Assembly (NCBI GenBank): GCA_030043575.1
Contig: JASHXK010000004.1
Span: forward strand, 1-8,883
DNA: 8,883 nt
From: Terriglobales bacterium
GTDB taxonomy: Bacteria > Acidobacteriota > Terriglobia > Terriglobales > Acidobacteriaceae
Direction of reading: 5' to 3'
The position numbers were made by a program, and so were the translations under genes. Positions within the stretch are counted from its first letter, which is position 1. Each line of letters opens with the position of its first letter. The notes under the pieces were generated by a model, which saw only the letters and a program-made list of their open reading frames with translations, was not told the DNA's origin and ran no database searches. Shown here piece by piece: positions 1-6,305 of this stretch.

Positions 1-1017
1 GCGATGATGAATGCGCGCTCCGCCAGCGTGGCTGATCTCTCGCGGCTCAACTTTTTGCTAGGTTCGCTGTATGCCGATGCTGTCCGTTCCGCGCAACGGC
101 GTGCGCGATTGCAGTGCGAGCTCGTCGGTTGTCATGGACAGACGCTCTATCATCAGGGAACGGCGAAGCCATATCTGGGCCGGCGCATCGCCTGCACGTG
201 GCAGACGGGTGAGGCGGCAGTGATCGCGGCGAGGGCTGGTGTGCCCGTGGTTTCCGACTTTCGTCCCGCGGATATGGCTGCCGGCGGCAAGGGCGCACCG
301 CTGGTTCCGTTTCTCGACTACCTGCTCTATCGGCATCGGCGATACGGACGAGTGGTGCAGAATCTGGGCGGTATCGGAAACCTCACGGCGATTCCGCCGC
401 GCGCTTCTCCTGAGCAAGTCGTCGCATTCGATACCGGTCCCGGCAATATGGTGATCGACGCGGTGACGGAGCATTTGTTCGGCAGGCCGTACGATCGCAA
501 TGGAAGACTGGCGGCGCGTGGCGAGCCGATCGACCGCGTGCTGCGGGAGCTGTTGCGGCAGCCGTTCTTCCGGCAGCGACCGCCGAAGACGGCGGGCAGG
601 GAACAGTTCGGTCGCGAATTTGTGCGCGAGTTTCTGCGCCTGTGCGGCCGCGCAGACAAGAACGACGTCGTTGCGACAGCGACGGCGCTGACGGCGCGTT
701 CGATTGGCATCGCGGTTCGCAGATTTGTGTTGCCGCTGGTCGCGACCGAAGCAACCAAGCCGGCGCGTTTTCGCGAGCTGATCGCTTCCGGCGGCGGCGC
801 CAAGAACGCAACTCTCATGCGCATGATCCGCGAGGAACTGGCGCCGCTGAGGATACGCGTGCGCACCAGCGATGACTTCGGGCTTCCCTCGGAAGCGAAG
901 GAGGCGACGGCGTTCGCGCTGTTGGCCTATCAAACTTGGCGGCGATTGCCTTCAAATGTGCCATCAGCAACGGGAGCAGAGCGGCCGGCGGTGCTCGGGA
1001 AGGTTAGCTACGCGTAG
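1..1017 (+). CDS. anmK: Anhydro-N-acetylmuramic acid kinase, 5'-truncated by window edge
   Basis: AnmK is a cytoplasmic enzyme that hydrolyses and phosphorylates 1,6-anhydro-MurNAc to MurNAc-6-phosphate in murein recycling. The reading frame is open from base 1, and 338 residues are visible. Family blocks appear in order: the HGQT motif, the segment around GVPVVSDFR, GGKGAPLVPFLD, NLGGIGNLT, FDTGPGNMVID followed by the YDRNG segment that belongs to the active-site region, KTAGREQFG, ASGGGAKNATLM, and a C-terminal EATAFALLAYQTW block ending near VLGKVSYA. Compared with E. coli AnmK (369 residues, from memory), about 55 N-terminal residues carrying the MSGTSxDGxD phosphate-binding motif are missing, so the ATG at position 4 is an internal methionine. 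The stop TAG lies inside the 12-bp palindrome GCTACGCGTAGC. No partner recycling gene such as murQ is in view. The identification is firm; the true start is outside the window. Confidence 0.95.
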   Translation, partial: AMMNARSASVADLSRLNFLLGSLYADAVRSAQRRARLQCELVGCHGQTLYHQGTAKPYLGRRIACTWQTGEAAVIAARAGVPVVSDFRPADMAAGGKGAPLVPFLDYLLYRHRRYGRVVQNLGGIGNLTAIPPRASPEQVVAFDTGPGNMVIDAVTEHLFGRPYDRNGRLAARGEPIDRVLRELLRQPFFRQRPPKTAGREQFGREFVREFLRLCGRADKNDVVATATALTARSIGIAVRRFVLPLVATEATKPARFRELIASGGGAKNATLMRMIREELAPLRIRVRTSDDFGLPSEAKEATAFALLAYQTWRRLPSNVPSATGAERPAVLGKVSYA

Positions 1018-1051
1018 CGGCTGATTTTCACCACTGAGAAAAACAAGGCCC

Positions 1052-1215
1052 ACCACAGAGACACAGAGACACAGAGAAGAAAGAGCAAGAGAAGATATCG
1101 CAGCGGAGGGTCGGTATCGCTACATGTGGCAGTCATTCAGACGAGATGCAGGAGCTCGACCTTCGACAGCGAATGCAAGACGCAATCTGTCTCTGTGTCT
1201 ATGGGTCTCTGTGGT
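1052..1215. repeat. Long imperfect inverted repeat enclosing the start codon of the binding-protein gene
   Basis: The left arm (1052-1077) and right arm (1190-1215) are complementary at 24 of 26 positions. The only mismatches are A1063/G1204 and G1066/A1201. The enclosed loop of 112 bases contains the GGAGGG Shine-Dalgarno-like sequence (1105-1110) and the ATG at 1124. The right arm lies inside the coding sequence and encodes residues 23-31 of the lipoprotein signal peptide. A transcript starting upstream of 1052 could fold this stem; equally, the arms may be two opposed copies of one dispersed repeat. Confidence 0.85.
1053..1076. repeat. Tandem octamer repeat, three units of (A/C)CACAGAG
   Basis: Three consecutive 8-base units occur at 1053-1060 (CCACAGAG), 1061-1068 and 1069-1076 (both ACACAGAG), followed by an AG-rich run to about 1097. 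This low-complexity unit resembles dispersed intergenic repeats I recall from several environmental bacterial genomes; that recollection is not verified here. It lies between anmK and the binding-protein gene and also forms the left arm of the inverted repeat described separately. Confidence 0.85.
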
Positions 1216-2692
1216 TTTCTTTCTTGTCGCCTGCTCGCACAAACCCGATCCCAACACGCTGGTGATGATCATCGAGAGCAGCCCCATTAATCTTGATCCG
1301 CGGGTTGGGGTGGATGCGCAGTCGCAGCGTATCGATGAGCTGCTCTTCGATTCGCTGGTGGGACGCGACGATCACTTTAATCTGCAACCTAAGCTGGCTG
1401 AGGGTTGGGAGACTCCCGATCCGCTGACCTACATTTTTCACCTGCGCCACGACGTGCGTTTTCAGGATGGCCGGCCGCTTACGGCGCGCGATGTGAAGTG
1501 GACCTTCGACTCGCTGATCAACGGCAAGATTCGCAGCGCCAAGGCGAGCACCTTCGCCCTGGTCAGCCACATTGACGCGCCTGACGATCACACCGTCGTC
1601 TTCCACCTGAAGCAGCCCTATGCTTCATTGCTGTGGAACCTATCGGGAGCGGCGGGAATTGTTCCTTACGGCAGCGGCGAAGACTTCAATCAGCATCCCA
1701 TCGGATCGGGGCCATTTCGCTTTGTTTCCGCCCAACAGGATCGGAATGTCATGGTTGAGCGCAATCCCGATTACTGGGGTACGCCTGCCAAGCTCGATCG
1801 CGTGGAGTTCAAAGTCATTCCTGACGCCACGACACGTGCACTGGAGTTGCGCAAGCAGAGCGCCGACGTTGCCATCAATTCGCTGGTTGCTGACACCGTG
1901 GTGACGCTGCAGCGCGATCGCGATCTGACAGTCATGGAATCTCCGGGCACGATCTATGCGTACCTGGCGCTGAATCTGCGCGACCCGATTCTGAAAGATG
2001 TTCGCGTGCGGCAGGCGATCGCGTACGCTATCAACACCGAGCCCATCATCCATTACCTGCTGCGCGATGAGGCGCGCCCAGCGTATAGCATTCTTCCGCC
2101 GCAACACTGGGCGTACGACGGCGATGTTGCACGTTATTCTCACGATCCGCAACGCGCACGTGTGCTTCTCGACGAGGCCGGCTACCGGGAGAAAGACGGC
2201 GTGCGATTTCACATTACGATGAAAACTTCAACCGAGGAATCGACCCGTCTGCTGGCGGCGGTTCTTCAGCAGCAGTTGCGTGAGGTAGGAATCGCACTCG
2301 AGATCCGCTCTTTTGAATCGGCAACATTTCTTGCCGACGTGACCAAGGGCGCTTACCAGGTCCATTCGCTGCGCTGGATCGGCGGCAATCTGGATCCGGA
2401 CATGTTTGAAAACGTGTTTGCCACAGCCAGCTTTGCTCCCAAGCGCGCCAATCGCACCTTCTATTCCAACCCCCGCGTCGACGCACTGATCCAGGAGGGC
2501 CGCAGCACTTTGGATCAGCAAAAGCGGAAGGCAATCTACGATGAGGTTCAGCAGATTGTCGCGGAGGAGCTGCCGTACATCAATCTCTGGTATTTAGATA
2601 ACGTCCTGGTGCATACGAATCGTGTCCACAACATCGAACTCGGTCCGGCAGGAAGTTATGATTTCCTGCGAAAAGCGGAGCTGATGCAGTGA
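1124..2692 (+). CDS. ABC transporter solute-binding lipoprotein, family 5 (Dpp/Opp type)
   Basis: Likely captures a peptide-like or other small solute outside the inner membrane and delivers it to an ABC importer; the ligand cannot be told from sequence. The 522 residues begin with an Arg-rich n-region, a hydrophobic stretch (about 22-35) and a lipobox LVAC with the lipidated Cys at residue 37, followed by Ser. The SBP_bac_5 fold is clear from the segment 101-129 (LTYIFHLRHDVRF, then DGRPLTARDVKWTFD), IGSGPFRF (193-200), NPDYWG (214-219) and VRQAIAYAIN (295-304). Length matches the family. ATG 1124 is chosen because GGAGGG lies 13 bases upstream and later in-frame starts would remove the positive n-region. 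The spacing is long and the signal peptide (36 residues) is unusually long for a lipoprotein. No permease or ATPase gene adjoins it, so it is an orphan here. Part of the signal peptide is encoded by a repeat arm. Confidence 0.92.
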   Translation: MWQSFRRDAGARPSTANARRNLSLCLWVSVVFFLVACSHKPDPNTLVMIIESSPINLDPRVGVDAQSQRIDELLFDSLVGRDDHFNLQPKLAEGWETPDPLTYIFHLRHDVRFQDGRPLTARDVKWTFDSLINGKIRSAKASTFALVSHIDAPDDHTVVFHLKQPYASLLWNLSGAAGIVPYGSGEDFNQHPIGSGPFRFVSAQQDRNVMVERNPDYWGTPAKLDRVEFKVIPDATTRALELRKQSADVAINSLVADTVVTLQRDRDLTVMESPGTIYAYLALNLRDPILKDVRVRQAIAYAINTEPIIHYLLRDEARPAYSILPPQHWAYDGDVARYSHDPQRARVLLDEAGYREKDGVRFHITMKTSTEESTRLLAAVLQQQLREVGIALEIRSFESATFLADVTKGAYQVHSLRWIGGNLDPDMFENVFATASFAPKRANRTFYSNPRVDALIQEGRSTLDQQKRKAIYDEVQQIVAEELPYINLWYLDNVLVHTNRVHNIELGPAGSYDFLRKAELMQ

Positions 2693-2713
2693 GCGAAGTT
2701 CCACCAACCGGAT

Positions 2714-2719
2714 TACAAT
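2714..2719 (+). promoter_or_regulatory. Possible -10 element (TACAAT) just upstream of the Trm112-like gene
   Basis: TACAAT matches the sigma-70 -10 consensus at 5 of 6 positions and ends 8 bases before the ATG at 2728. There is no good Shine-Dalgarno sequence in between and I see no matching -35 box. If functional, transcription would begin at or within a few bases of the start codon, giving a leaderless message. This is inference only. Confidence 0.3.
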
Positions 2720-2727
2720 AGAAGCTG

Positions 2728-2895
2728 ATGATCTCGCCCGACCTGCTGGAGATTCTCGCTTGTCCGGTCTGCCGCAAGCCTCTGGTTCTGCGTGGCGACG
2801 AAGCGCTGAAGTGCAATGAGTGCAAGCGCGTCTATCCCATCCGCAATGACATTCCGATCCTGCTGGAACACGAAGCGACCATCGAGCAATTCTGA
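2728..2895 (+). CDS. Trm112/YcaR-like small zinc-ribbon protein
   Basis: A 55-residue protein of the Trm112 (UPF0434/YcaR) type. The opening ISPDLLEILACPVC, the two CxxC pairs (Cys12/Cys15 and Cys29/Cys32) and the closing VYPIRNDIPILL (35-46) are the family's hallmark. The four cysteines should bind one zinc ion. Eukaryotic and archaeal Trm112 proteins activate methyltransferases acting on tRNA, rRNA and release factors. The bacterial YcaR-like forms have no settled role, so a methyltransferase-partner function here is only an analogy. The length is normal for the bacterial family (about 55-65 residues). The gene starts 35 bases after the binding-protein stop on the same strand, but has no clear Shine-Dalgarno sequence. 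No methyltransferase gene is adjacent. Identification is firm, function open. Confidence 0.9.
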   Translation: MISPDLLEILACPVCRKPLVLRGDEALKCNECKRVYPIRNDIPILLEHEATIEQF

Positions 2896-3170
2896 TCGCG
2901 CCGCAAGAACTGAATGAGCGTTCAGTCAATAAAGACTGCGCGCTATCGCCCAGAGCGTTTCCCGAAATGGTGCAAATCTCCCAAACTTGGGAAGTGGTCG
3001 GCATCAATCGGCTGCTAATGGTTGACTTCTGACACGTGGCATCAGAGCAAAACGACGCTCGGGCCCGCGGTTCGTCCCACCAGGGTGGTATCCATCACGA
3101 TCGCATGAGCGACTTAAATCCAGTATTCGCAACTATTTCGGAACAAAGGTGTTGAAGATACACAAAAGGG

Positions 3171-3239
3171 TCGCTTGACGGCGGCTGAGGATTCGGGTTC
3201 GGCAATCGAATTGCCTGCAACTAAATAGCTGTCAAGCGA
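3171..3239. repeat. 9-bp inverted repeat with nested hairpin upstream of the small gene
   Basis: TCGCTTGAC (3171-3179) and its exact complement GTCAAGCGA (3231-3239) enclose 51 bases. Inside is a second perfect hairpin, GGCAAT-CGA-ATTGCC (3201-3215). A further copy of TCGCTTGAC lies at 3539-3547, downstream of the small gene. The arms contain TTGAC, the core of a -35 box, in opposite orientations, so they could be opposed -35 elements, an operator, or a structured leader. The sequence alone does not decide. Confidence 0.6.
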
Positions 3240-3268
3240 GTCTAACAAGCAAAACCCGGAAGGGGGTC

Positions 3269-3277
3269 GGAGGTGAG
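3269..3277 (+). promoter_or_regulatory. Strong Shine-Dalgarno sequence of the 75-residue protein
   Basis: GGAGGTGAG is close to the ideal anti-16S match. GGAGG ends 8 bases before the ATG at 3282, which favours 3282 (or the adjacent ATG at 3285) over the in-frame GTG at 3273 that lies within the Shine-Dalgarno sequence itself. Confidence 0.8.
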
Positions 3278-3281
3278 GTCG

Positions 3282-3509
3282 ATGATGGCAGAAAAGTTTT
3301 CCCTCCCGGAGCTGGCCGCACTGAGAAGTGAGCTACTTCACGGATTTGATTCCCGCGATGCAGCCGAACTGATCCAGATGTTTTTGGCTGGACACGGCTA
3401 CGGGGTCTCGGCTGAGGAAGCCCACAACGCAGTGTGCAAAGCCGGTATGCCGGGAGGAACCCTGGAAGCGTTTCAACGTGATCTGGAGAGCATCGCTCTG
3501 GTGAACTAA
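3282..3509 (+). CDS. Small hypothetical protein, 75 residues, not recognised
   Basis: I do not recognise a family. The protein begins MMAEKFSLPELAALRSELL and looks soluble and mostly helical. A first amphipathic helix (about residues 8-20) is followed by DSRDAAELIQMFLAGHGYG (24-42), a VSAEEAHNAVCKAG segment (about 43-56) and a last helix TLEAFQRDLESIALV (60-74). It has one Cys, no signal peptide and no membrane segment. It is likely a real gene: it has a near-ideal Shine-Dalgarno sequence at the right distance, a sensible codon pattern, and a following rho-independent terminator at 3615-3642 with no other gene between, so it appears to be a monocistronic unit. The helix-turn-helix-like spacing could suggest a regulator or small adaptor, but no signature supports a function. 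The 5' region carries an unusual inverted repeat. It ends about 190 bases before the converging permease gene. Confidence 0.75.
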   Translation: MMAEKFSLPELAALRSELLHGFDSRDAAELIQMFLAGHGYGVSAEEAHNAVCKAGMPGGTLEAFQRDLESIALVN

Positions 3510-3614
3510 AGCTGCTCCACGATCAAGGTGACAGAGATTCGCTTGACCTGAAAGACGGTACGGACGCGAGCATCGCCAGAACCTGGACGTAATCGCATCC
3601 GAAGCGAAAAGTGA

Positions 3615-3642
3615 AGAGCTCGGGCAAAACGGCCCGAGCTTT
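3615..3642. terminator. Probable bidirectional rho-independent terminator
   Basis: The stem AGCTCGGGC (3617-3625) pairs perfectly with GCCCGAGCT (3632-3640) around the loop AAAACG; a G-U and an A-U pair extend it to 11 bp. On the plus strand it is followed by TTTCCCGTTT, a weak T-tract. On the minus strand it is followed by CTTCACTTTT. It sits between the stop of the 75-residue gene and the stop of the converging permease, so it can serve both. Confidence 0.75.
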
Positions 3643-3699
3643 CCCGTTTCTGGAGGCGATTTCTTGCAGCCTAAGCGCAGGGTGCGACTGGCGGATCGC

Positions 3700-4941
3700 T
3701 CACTCGTAGCGCAGGCTTTCCACTGGCTGGAAGCGCGCAGCTCGCGTCGCAGGAGCCGTCCCGAACAATACGCCGACAAAGCTGGACGCAAGAACAGCAA
3801 TGATGACAGACCACCCTGAAACCGGAACCCGGTAGTTAGTGAGGAAGCGAACGGAAAACGGCAGGGCGAGCCCCAGGATGATTCCCACAGTTCCGCCGGC
3901 CAGCGAGATCAGGATGGCTTCGATCAGGAATTGGGCCCGGATCTCGGCATTGGTCGCTCCCACCGCCTTGCGAACGCCAATCTCGCGGATACGCGCATTC
4001 ACCGTCGCCAGCATGATGTTCATGATGCCGACGCCGCTAACCAGCAGGGTCAGCACCGAGACCAGCAGGAGCACCCTCGTCAACGTGTCCGCAGTCCTGC
4101 CGGCGACATCCAGCAGCAGCGTCAAATTGTCGACCCGGTAAACCGATTCCGGGCGATGGCGCGACTGCAGCACGGCGTGAATCTCCCTGGTAGCGCGTGG
4201 CACCTCCGCCGAATCCCCGACGGAAAAGAACAGTTGCTTCACTTCATCGCTATTGGTGAAATAACGCGCCACCGTATACGGCAGCAGAATCGTATCGTCG
4301 GAGATCTCTGACTGGCCGAAGGTATCCACGCGCTCACGAAATGTACCGATGACGGTGAAGGGAAGACCGCTCAGCTTGATCTGCTGGCCAACGGCCGCGT
4401 CCTGCGACCCGTAAAGCGTATTGGCCAGCTTCTGGGTTATGACCGCGACCTTGTCGCGGGCCTGCGTGTCACTCTCGTCGAAAAACCGCCCTGACAGAAC
4501 ATCCAGATTTCGCACATACAGATACTGCCACGACACACCGAGAACCAGAACTTCCCGCTCCTTGCCTCCCCGCAGGGCAATATGGTCGTGAAACTCGATC
4601 ATGGGCGAGGCGTTGCTGATGCCGGGAACCTGTTGCCGCACGGCGTTCAGGTCGTCGAGAGTCAGGAAGTCACTGGTCTCATCGCGGCCATAGATGCCGC
4701 CTCCGGTGTACTCGGCGACCATCATGTTGGAACCGATGTTCTGAATCTGTTGCAGTAAATACTGTTTGCCGGTAAGGCCGATGGTCACCACCAGAATCAG
4801 CGAGGCCGTTCCAATCACCATCCCCAGCGAGGTAAGAATGAATCTCCACTTGCCGATACGAAAGGTCTGCAGCGCGACGCTGATGGTGTCGCCGAAGACG
4901 AACGTGGAGTATCGGCGCGCCTTGTATTTATTGACTGCCAT
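3700..4941 (-). CDS. MacB/FtsX-type ABC transporter permease
   Basis: A 413-residue inner-membrane protein with the four-helix MacB layout. An N-terminal cytoplasmic part is followed by TM1 (about 35-55), a large periplasmic MacB_PCD domain (about 56-285), TM2 (about 287-312), the cytoplasmic coupling segment VNARIREIGVRKAVGAT (314-330), TM3 (about 335-360) and TM4 (about 377-398). The tail ends PATRAARFQPVESLRYE, typical of the family. MacB-type proteins do not move substrate through the bilayer; they couple cytoplasmic ATP hydrolysis to periplasmic movement (mechanotransmission), for example in efflux of macrolides, peptides or lipoproteins. Here the fused or adjacent ATPase is absent: the upstream neighbour is divergent and the downstream neighbour converges, so the partner must be encoded elsewhere. 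The ATG at 4941 is preferred to a TTG two codons upstream; neither has a good Shine-Dalgarno sequence. Substrate unknown. Confidence 0.93.
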   Translation of the reverse strand: MAVNKYKARRYSTFVFGDTISVALQTFRIGKWRFILTSLGMVIGTASLILVVTIGLTGKQYLLQQIQNIGSNMMVAEYTGGGIYGRDETSDFLTLDDLNAVRQQVPGISNASPMIEFHDHIALRGGKEREVLVLGVSWQYLYVRNLDVLSGRFFDESDTQARDKVAVITQKLANTLYGSQDAAVGQQIKLSGLPFTVIGTFRERVDTFGQSEISDDTILLPYTVARYFTNSDEVKQLFFSVGDSAEVPRATREIHAVLQSRHRPESVYRVDNLTLLLDVAGRTADTLTRVLLLVSVLTLLVSGVGIMNIMLATVNARIREIGVRKAVGATNAEIRAQFLIEAILISLAGGTVGIILGLALPFSVRFLTNYRVPVSGWSVIIAVLASSFVGVLFGTAPATRAARFQPVESLRYE

Positions 4942-5174
4942 ACCCAAGTCTTAGACTAATCGCAGCCGTCGTGCGCTTCAATCGCTCATGCGTGAGACTA
5001 AGGCCAACCGATCGGCAAAGCTATCGACTTGGTTCTGACGCTCCTCGAACTTGCCAGCAAACCGGAAAACCAGGGGGCTTGTGCAATTCGGCACCCTGAA
5101 ATCGCTAATTCGCCGGAACGCGTCGAAATATCCTGGAATGGTGTATCGTTGGCAGAAGGCTGGTTTTCTTGCTG
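4942..5174. promoter_or_regulatory. Divergent intergenic region between the permease and FecR-like genes
   Basis: This 233-base gap must hold promoters for both divergent genes. On the plus strand, GCTAAT (5105-5110) is a tolerable -10 with TTGTGC about 19-20 bases upstream. A small hairpin GTGC-AATTCG-GCAC (5081-5094), with CAGG and CCTG arms outside it, overlaps that site. On the minus strand I found no convincing pair. An out-of-frame open reading frame crosses this region, but its translation looks non-native. Confidence 0.35.
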
Positions 5175-6104
5175 ATGAGGCCGCGCTGCTATCTCGCTTC
5201 CCTGATCACAATCGGGTGGTTATCAATGATGCCTGCGATTGCCGCTGCCCAGCAGGCAATCGGCGAGCTCTATGCCACCGACGCCAGCGTCAAAGGCTCG
5301 GTAATCCTGGCTGGCTCGGGGACGAGTGTGTTGAGCGGTTCCTCCATCCAGGCGGGAGCGCAAGCAGCCACTTTGAAGCTGGAGCGCGGCGGCAGCCTGT
5401 TGGTCTGCGAGGGGACCAAGCTTTCTCTTACTGCCTCGCAAAGCGGGCGCGAGCTGCTGCTCAGCCTGAACAGCGGCAATCTGGAGCTGGACTATCCCCT
5501 TGGCGCCGAGGCCGATACCGTGCTGACGCCCGACTTGCGGCTGCTTCTGCCCGGACCAGGCACCGTGCATGTCGCCGTGCGAATCACACCGCAGGGCGAT
5601 ACCTGCGTGCAGTCCCTGCCATGGAATGTTGCGGCGATCGTTGTGTCAGAGACGATGGGCGATGCCACGTATCAGGTCAAACCCGACGAGGCAGTACTCT
5701 TCAAGGGTGGTCATCTCGCGGACGCGAGCGGCTACAGAGGCAATTGCGGATGTCCCAAGTCACAGCCCGCACCGACGATCGTAGCTAAAGCTGCACCACC
5801 ACCGCCCGCTCCCATTCCGCCCAAACCTGCGCAGCCCGCTCCGCCAGCTCCCTCGCCCGAGCAGCACATGGCGGTGGAAGCGCCATTTGTCTTCCGCGGC
5901 GACGATCCCATCCCTGATCTGACCGAGAATGTCGCCGTCCTCAAGCTGGAGAACAACAAGGTCGTGCAGCTTGAACCGACGGTTTTGCCGCCGGCCAGCA
6001 CCAAAAAGAAAGCGGCTCCCGCCAACAATACGCAGACGGCTAAGAAAGAATCGCACGGCTTCTTTAGCAAAGTCGGCTCGTTCTTTGCTGCGATCTTTCA
6101 CTGA
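5175..6104 (+). CDS. Secreted FecR-like domain protein with proline-rich linker
   Basis: A 309-residue exported protein. Residues 1-25 form a signal peptide (basic start, hydrophobic core, AIAAA cleavage region before QQ). Residues about 30-108 resemble the FecR-type beta-rich domain: alternating G-V/L-A-G steps, an SVLSGSSIQAG block, LKLERGGSLLVCEGTKLSL and then LLLSLNSGNLEL. Residues about 115-185 continue with beta-strand-like sequence. Next come a CGC pair (Cys191/Cys193), a Pro/Ala-rich linker (about 198-229), a short charged domain and a Lys-rich tail ending HGFFSKVGSFFAAIFH, an amphipathic hydrophobic C-terminus. FecR domains occur in sigma/anti-sigma signalling and in many exported proteins of unknown role. 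No sigma-factor gene or transmembrane anti-sigma layout is present, so a signalling role is not supported. The start is uncertain: TTG 5169 lies 9 bases after AGAAGG, while ATG 5175 lies 15 bases after it; both keep the signal peptide. Confidence 0.82.
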   Translation: MRPRCYLASLITIGWLSMMPAIAAAQQAIGELYATDASVKGSVILAGSGTSVLSGSSIQAGAQAATLKLERGGSLLVCEGTKLSLTASQSGRELLLSLNSGNLELDYPLGAEADTVLTPDLRLLLPGPGTVHVAVRITPQGDTCVQSLPWNVAAIVVSETMGDATYQVKPDEAVLFKGGHLADASGYRGNCGCPKSQPAPTIVAKAAPPPPAPIPPKPAQPAPPAPSPEQHMAVEAPFVFRGDDPIPDLTENVAVLKLENNKVVQLEPTVLPPASTKKKAAPANNTQTAKKESHGFFSKVGSFFAAIFH

Positions 6105-6113
6105 GGCCGCTGA

Positions 6114-6146
6114 TCGCTATTCGCCATTCGCTCTTCGCCATTCGCT
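6114..6146. repeat. Left heptamer array (YTTCGCY-type, about 4.7 units)
   Basis: Four full 7-base units, ATTCGCC, ATTCGCT, CTTCGCC and ATTCGCT (6119-6146), follow a partial unit TCGCT (6114-6118). The array starts 10 bases after the stop of the FecR-like gene. On the opposite strand the units read RGCGAAN, the same motif as the right array at 6306-6351. Confidence 0.9.
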
Positions 6147-6305
6147 CTACGGCTTTAGCTCTTGACGAACCTCTGCGCGGGTTCCTTGTCAGCACGTGGT
6201 CGTTTGTGAATCGGACCCCTCATGTGGCGCAGAATCCACAAAATCGCTAAAACCTGCCTCATGGGAGCGGGCCATCGGCATGTGATTGCTGAAAGCCAGG
6301 CCAAG

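Larger units (their letters stand above)
2896..3281. other. 386-base gap without a convincing gene; several small palindromes
   Basis: Neither strand has an open frame with family likeness. Small palindromes present are CAGTC-AATAAA-GACTG (2923-2938), TCCCAA-AC-TTGGGA (2979-2992) and a CCACC-AG-GGTGG motif near 3080-3091. The 3' third carries the 9-bp inverted repeat 3171-3239 with a nested hairpin, and ends with the Shine-Dalgarno sequence of the next gene. It probably contains the promoter and 5' untranslated region of the 75-residue protein; I could not place a convincing -35/-10 pair. A small RNA is possible but unsupported. Confidence 0.6.

Noticed and set aside
58..933. Long minus-strand open frame opposite anmK
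   Set aside because: Arg/His-rich antisense shadow; anmK motifs on the plus strand are unambiguous.
1007..1018. Perfect 12-bp palindrome GCTACGCGTAGC over the anmK stop codon
   Set aside because: Too short and isolated to call an operator or terminator; no T-tract follows.
2914..3018. 34-codon open frame starting ATG AGC GTT after the Trm112-like gene
   Set aside because: No Shine-Dalgarno sequence, no recognisable family, and overlaps small palindromes; too short to support.
5051..5788. Long plus-strand open frame overlapping the FecR-like gene in another frame
   Set aside because: Translation is Arg/Ala/Gly-rich and Cys-dotted like a GC-rich shadow. The overlapping frame has a signal peptide and a recognisable domain.
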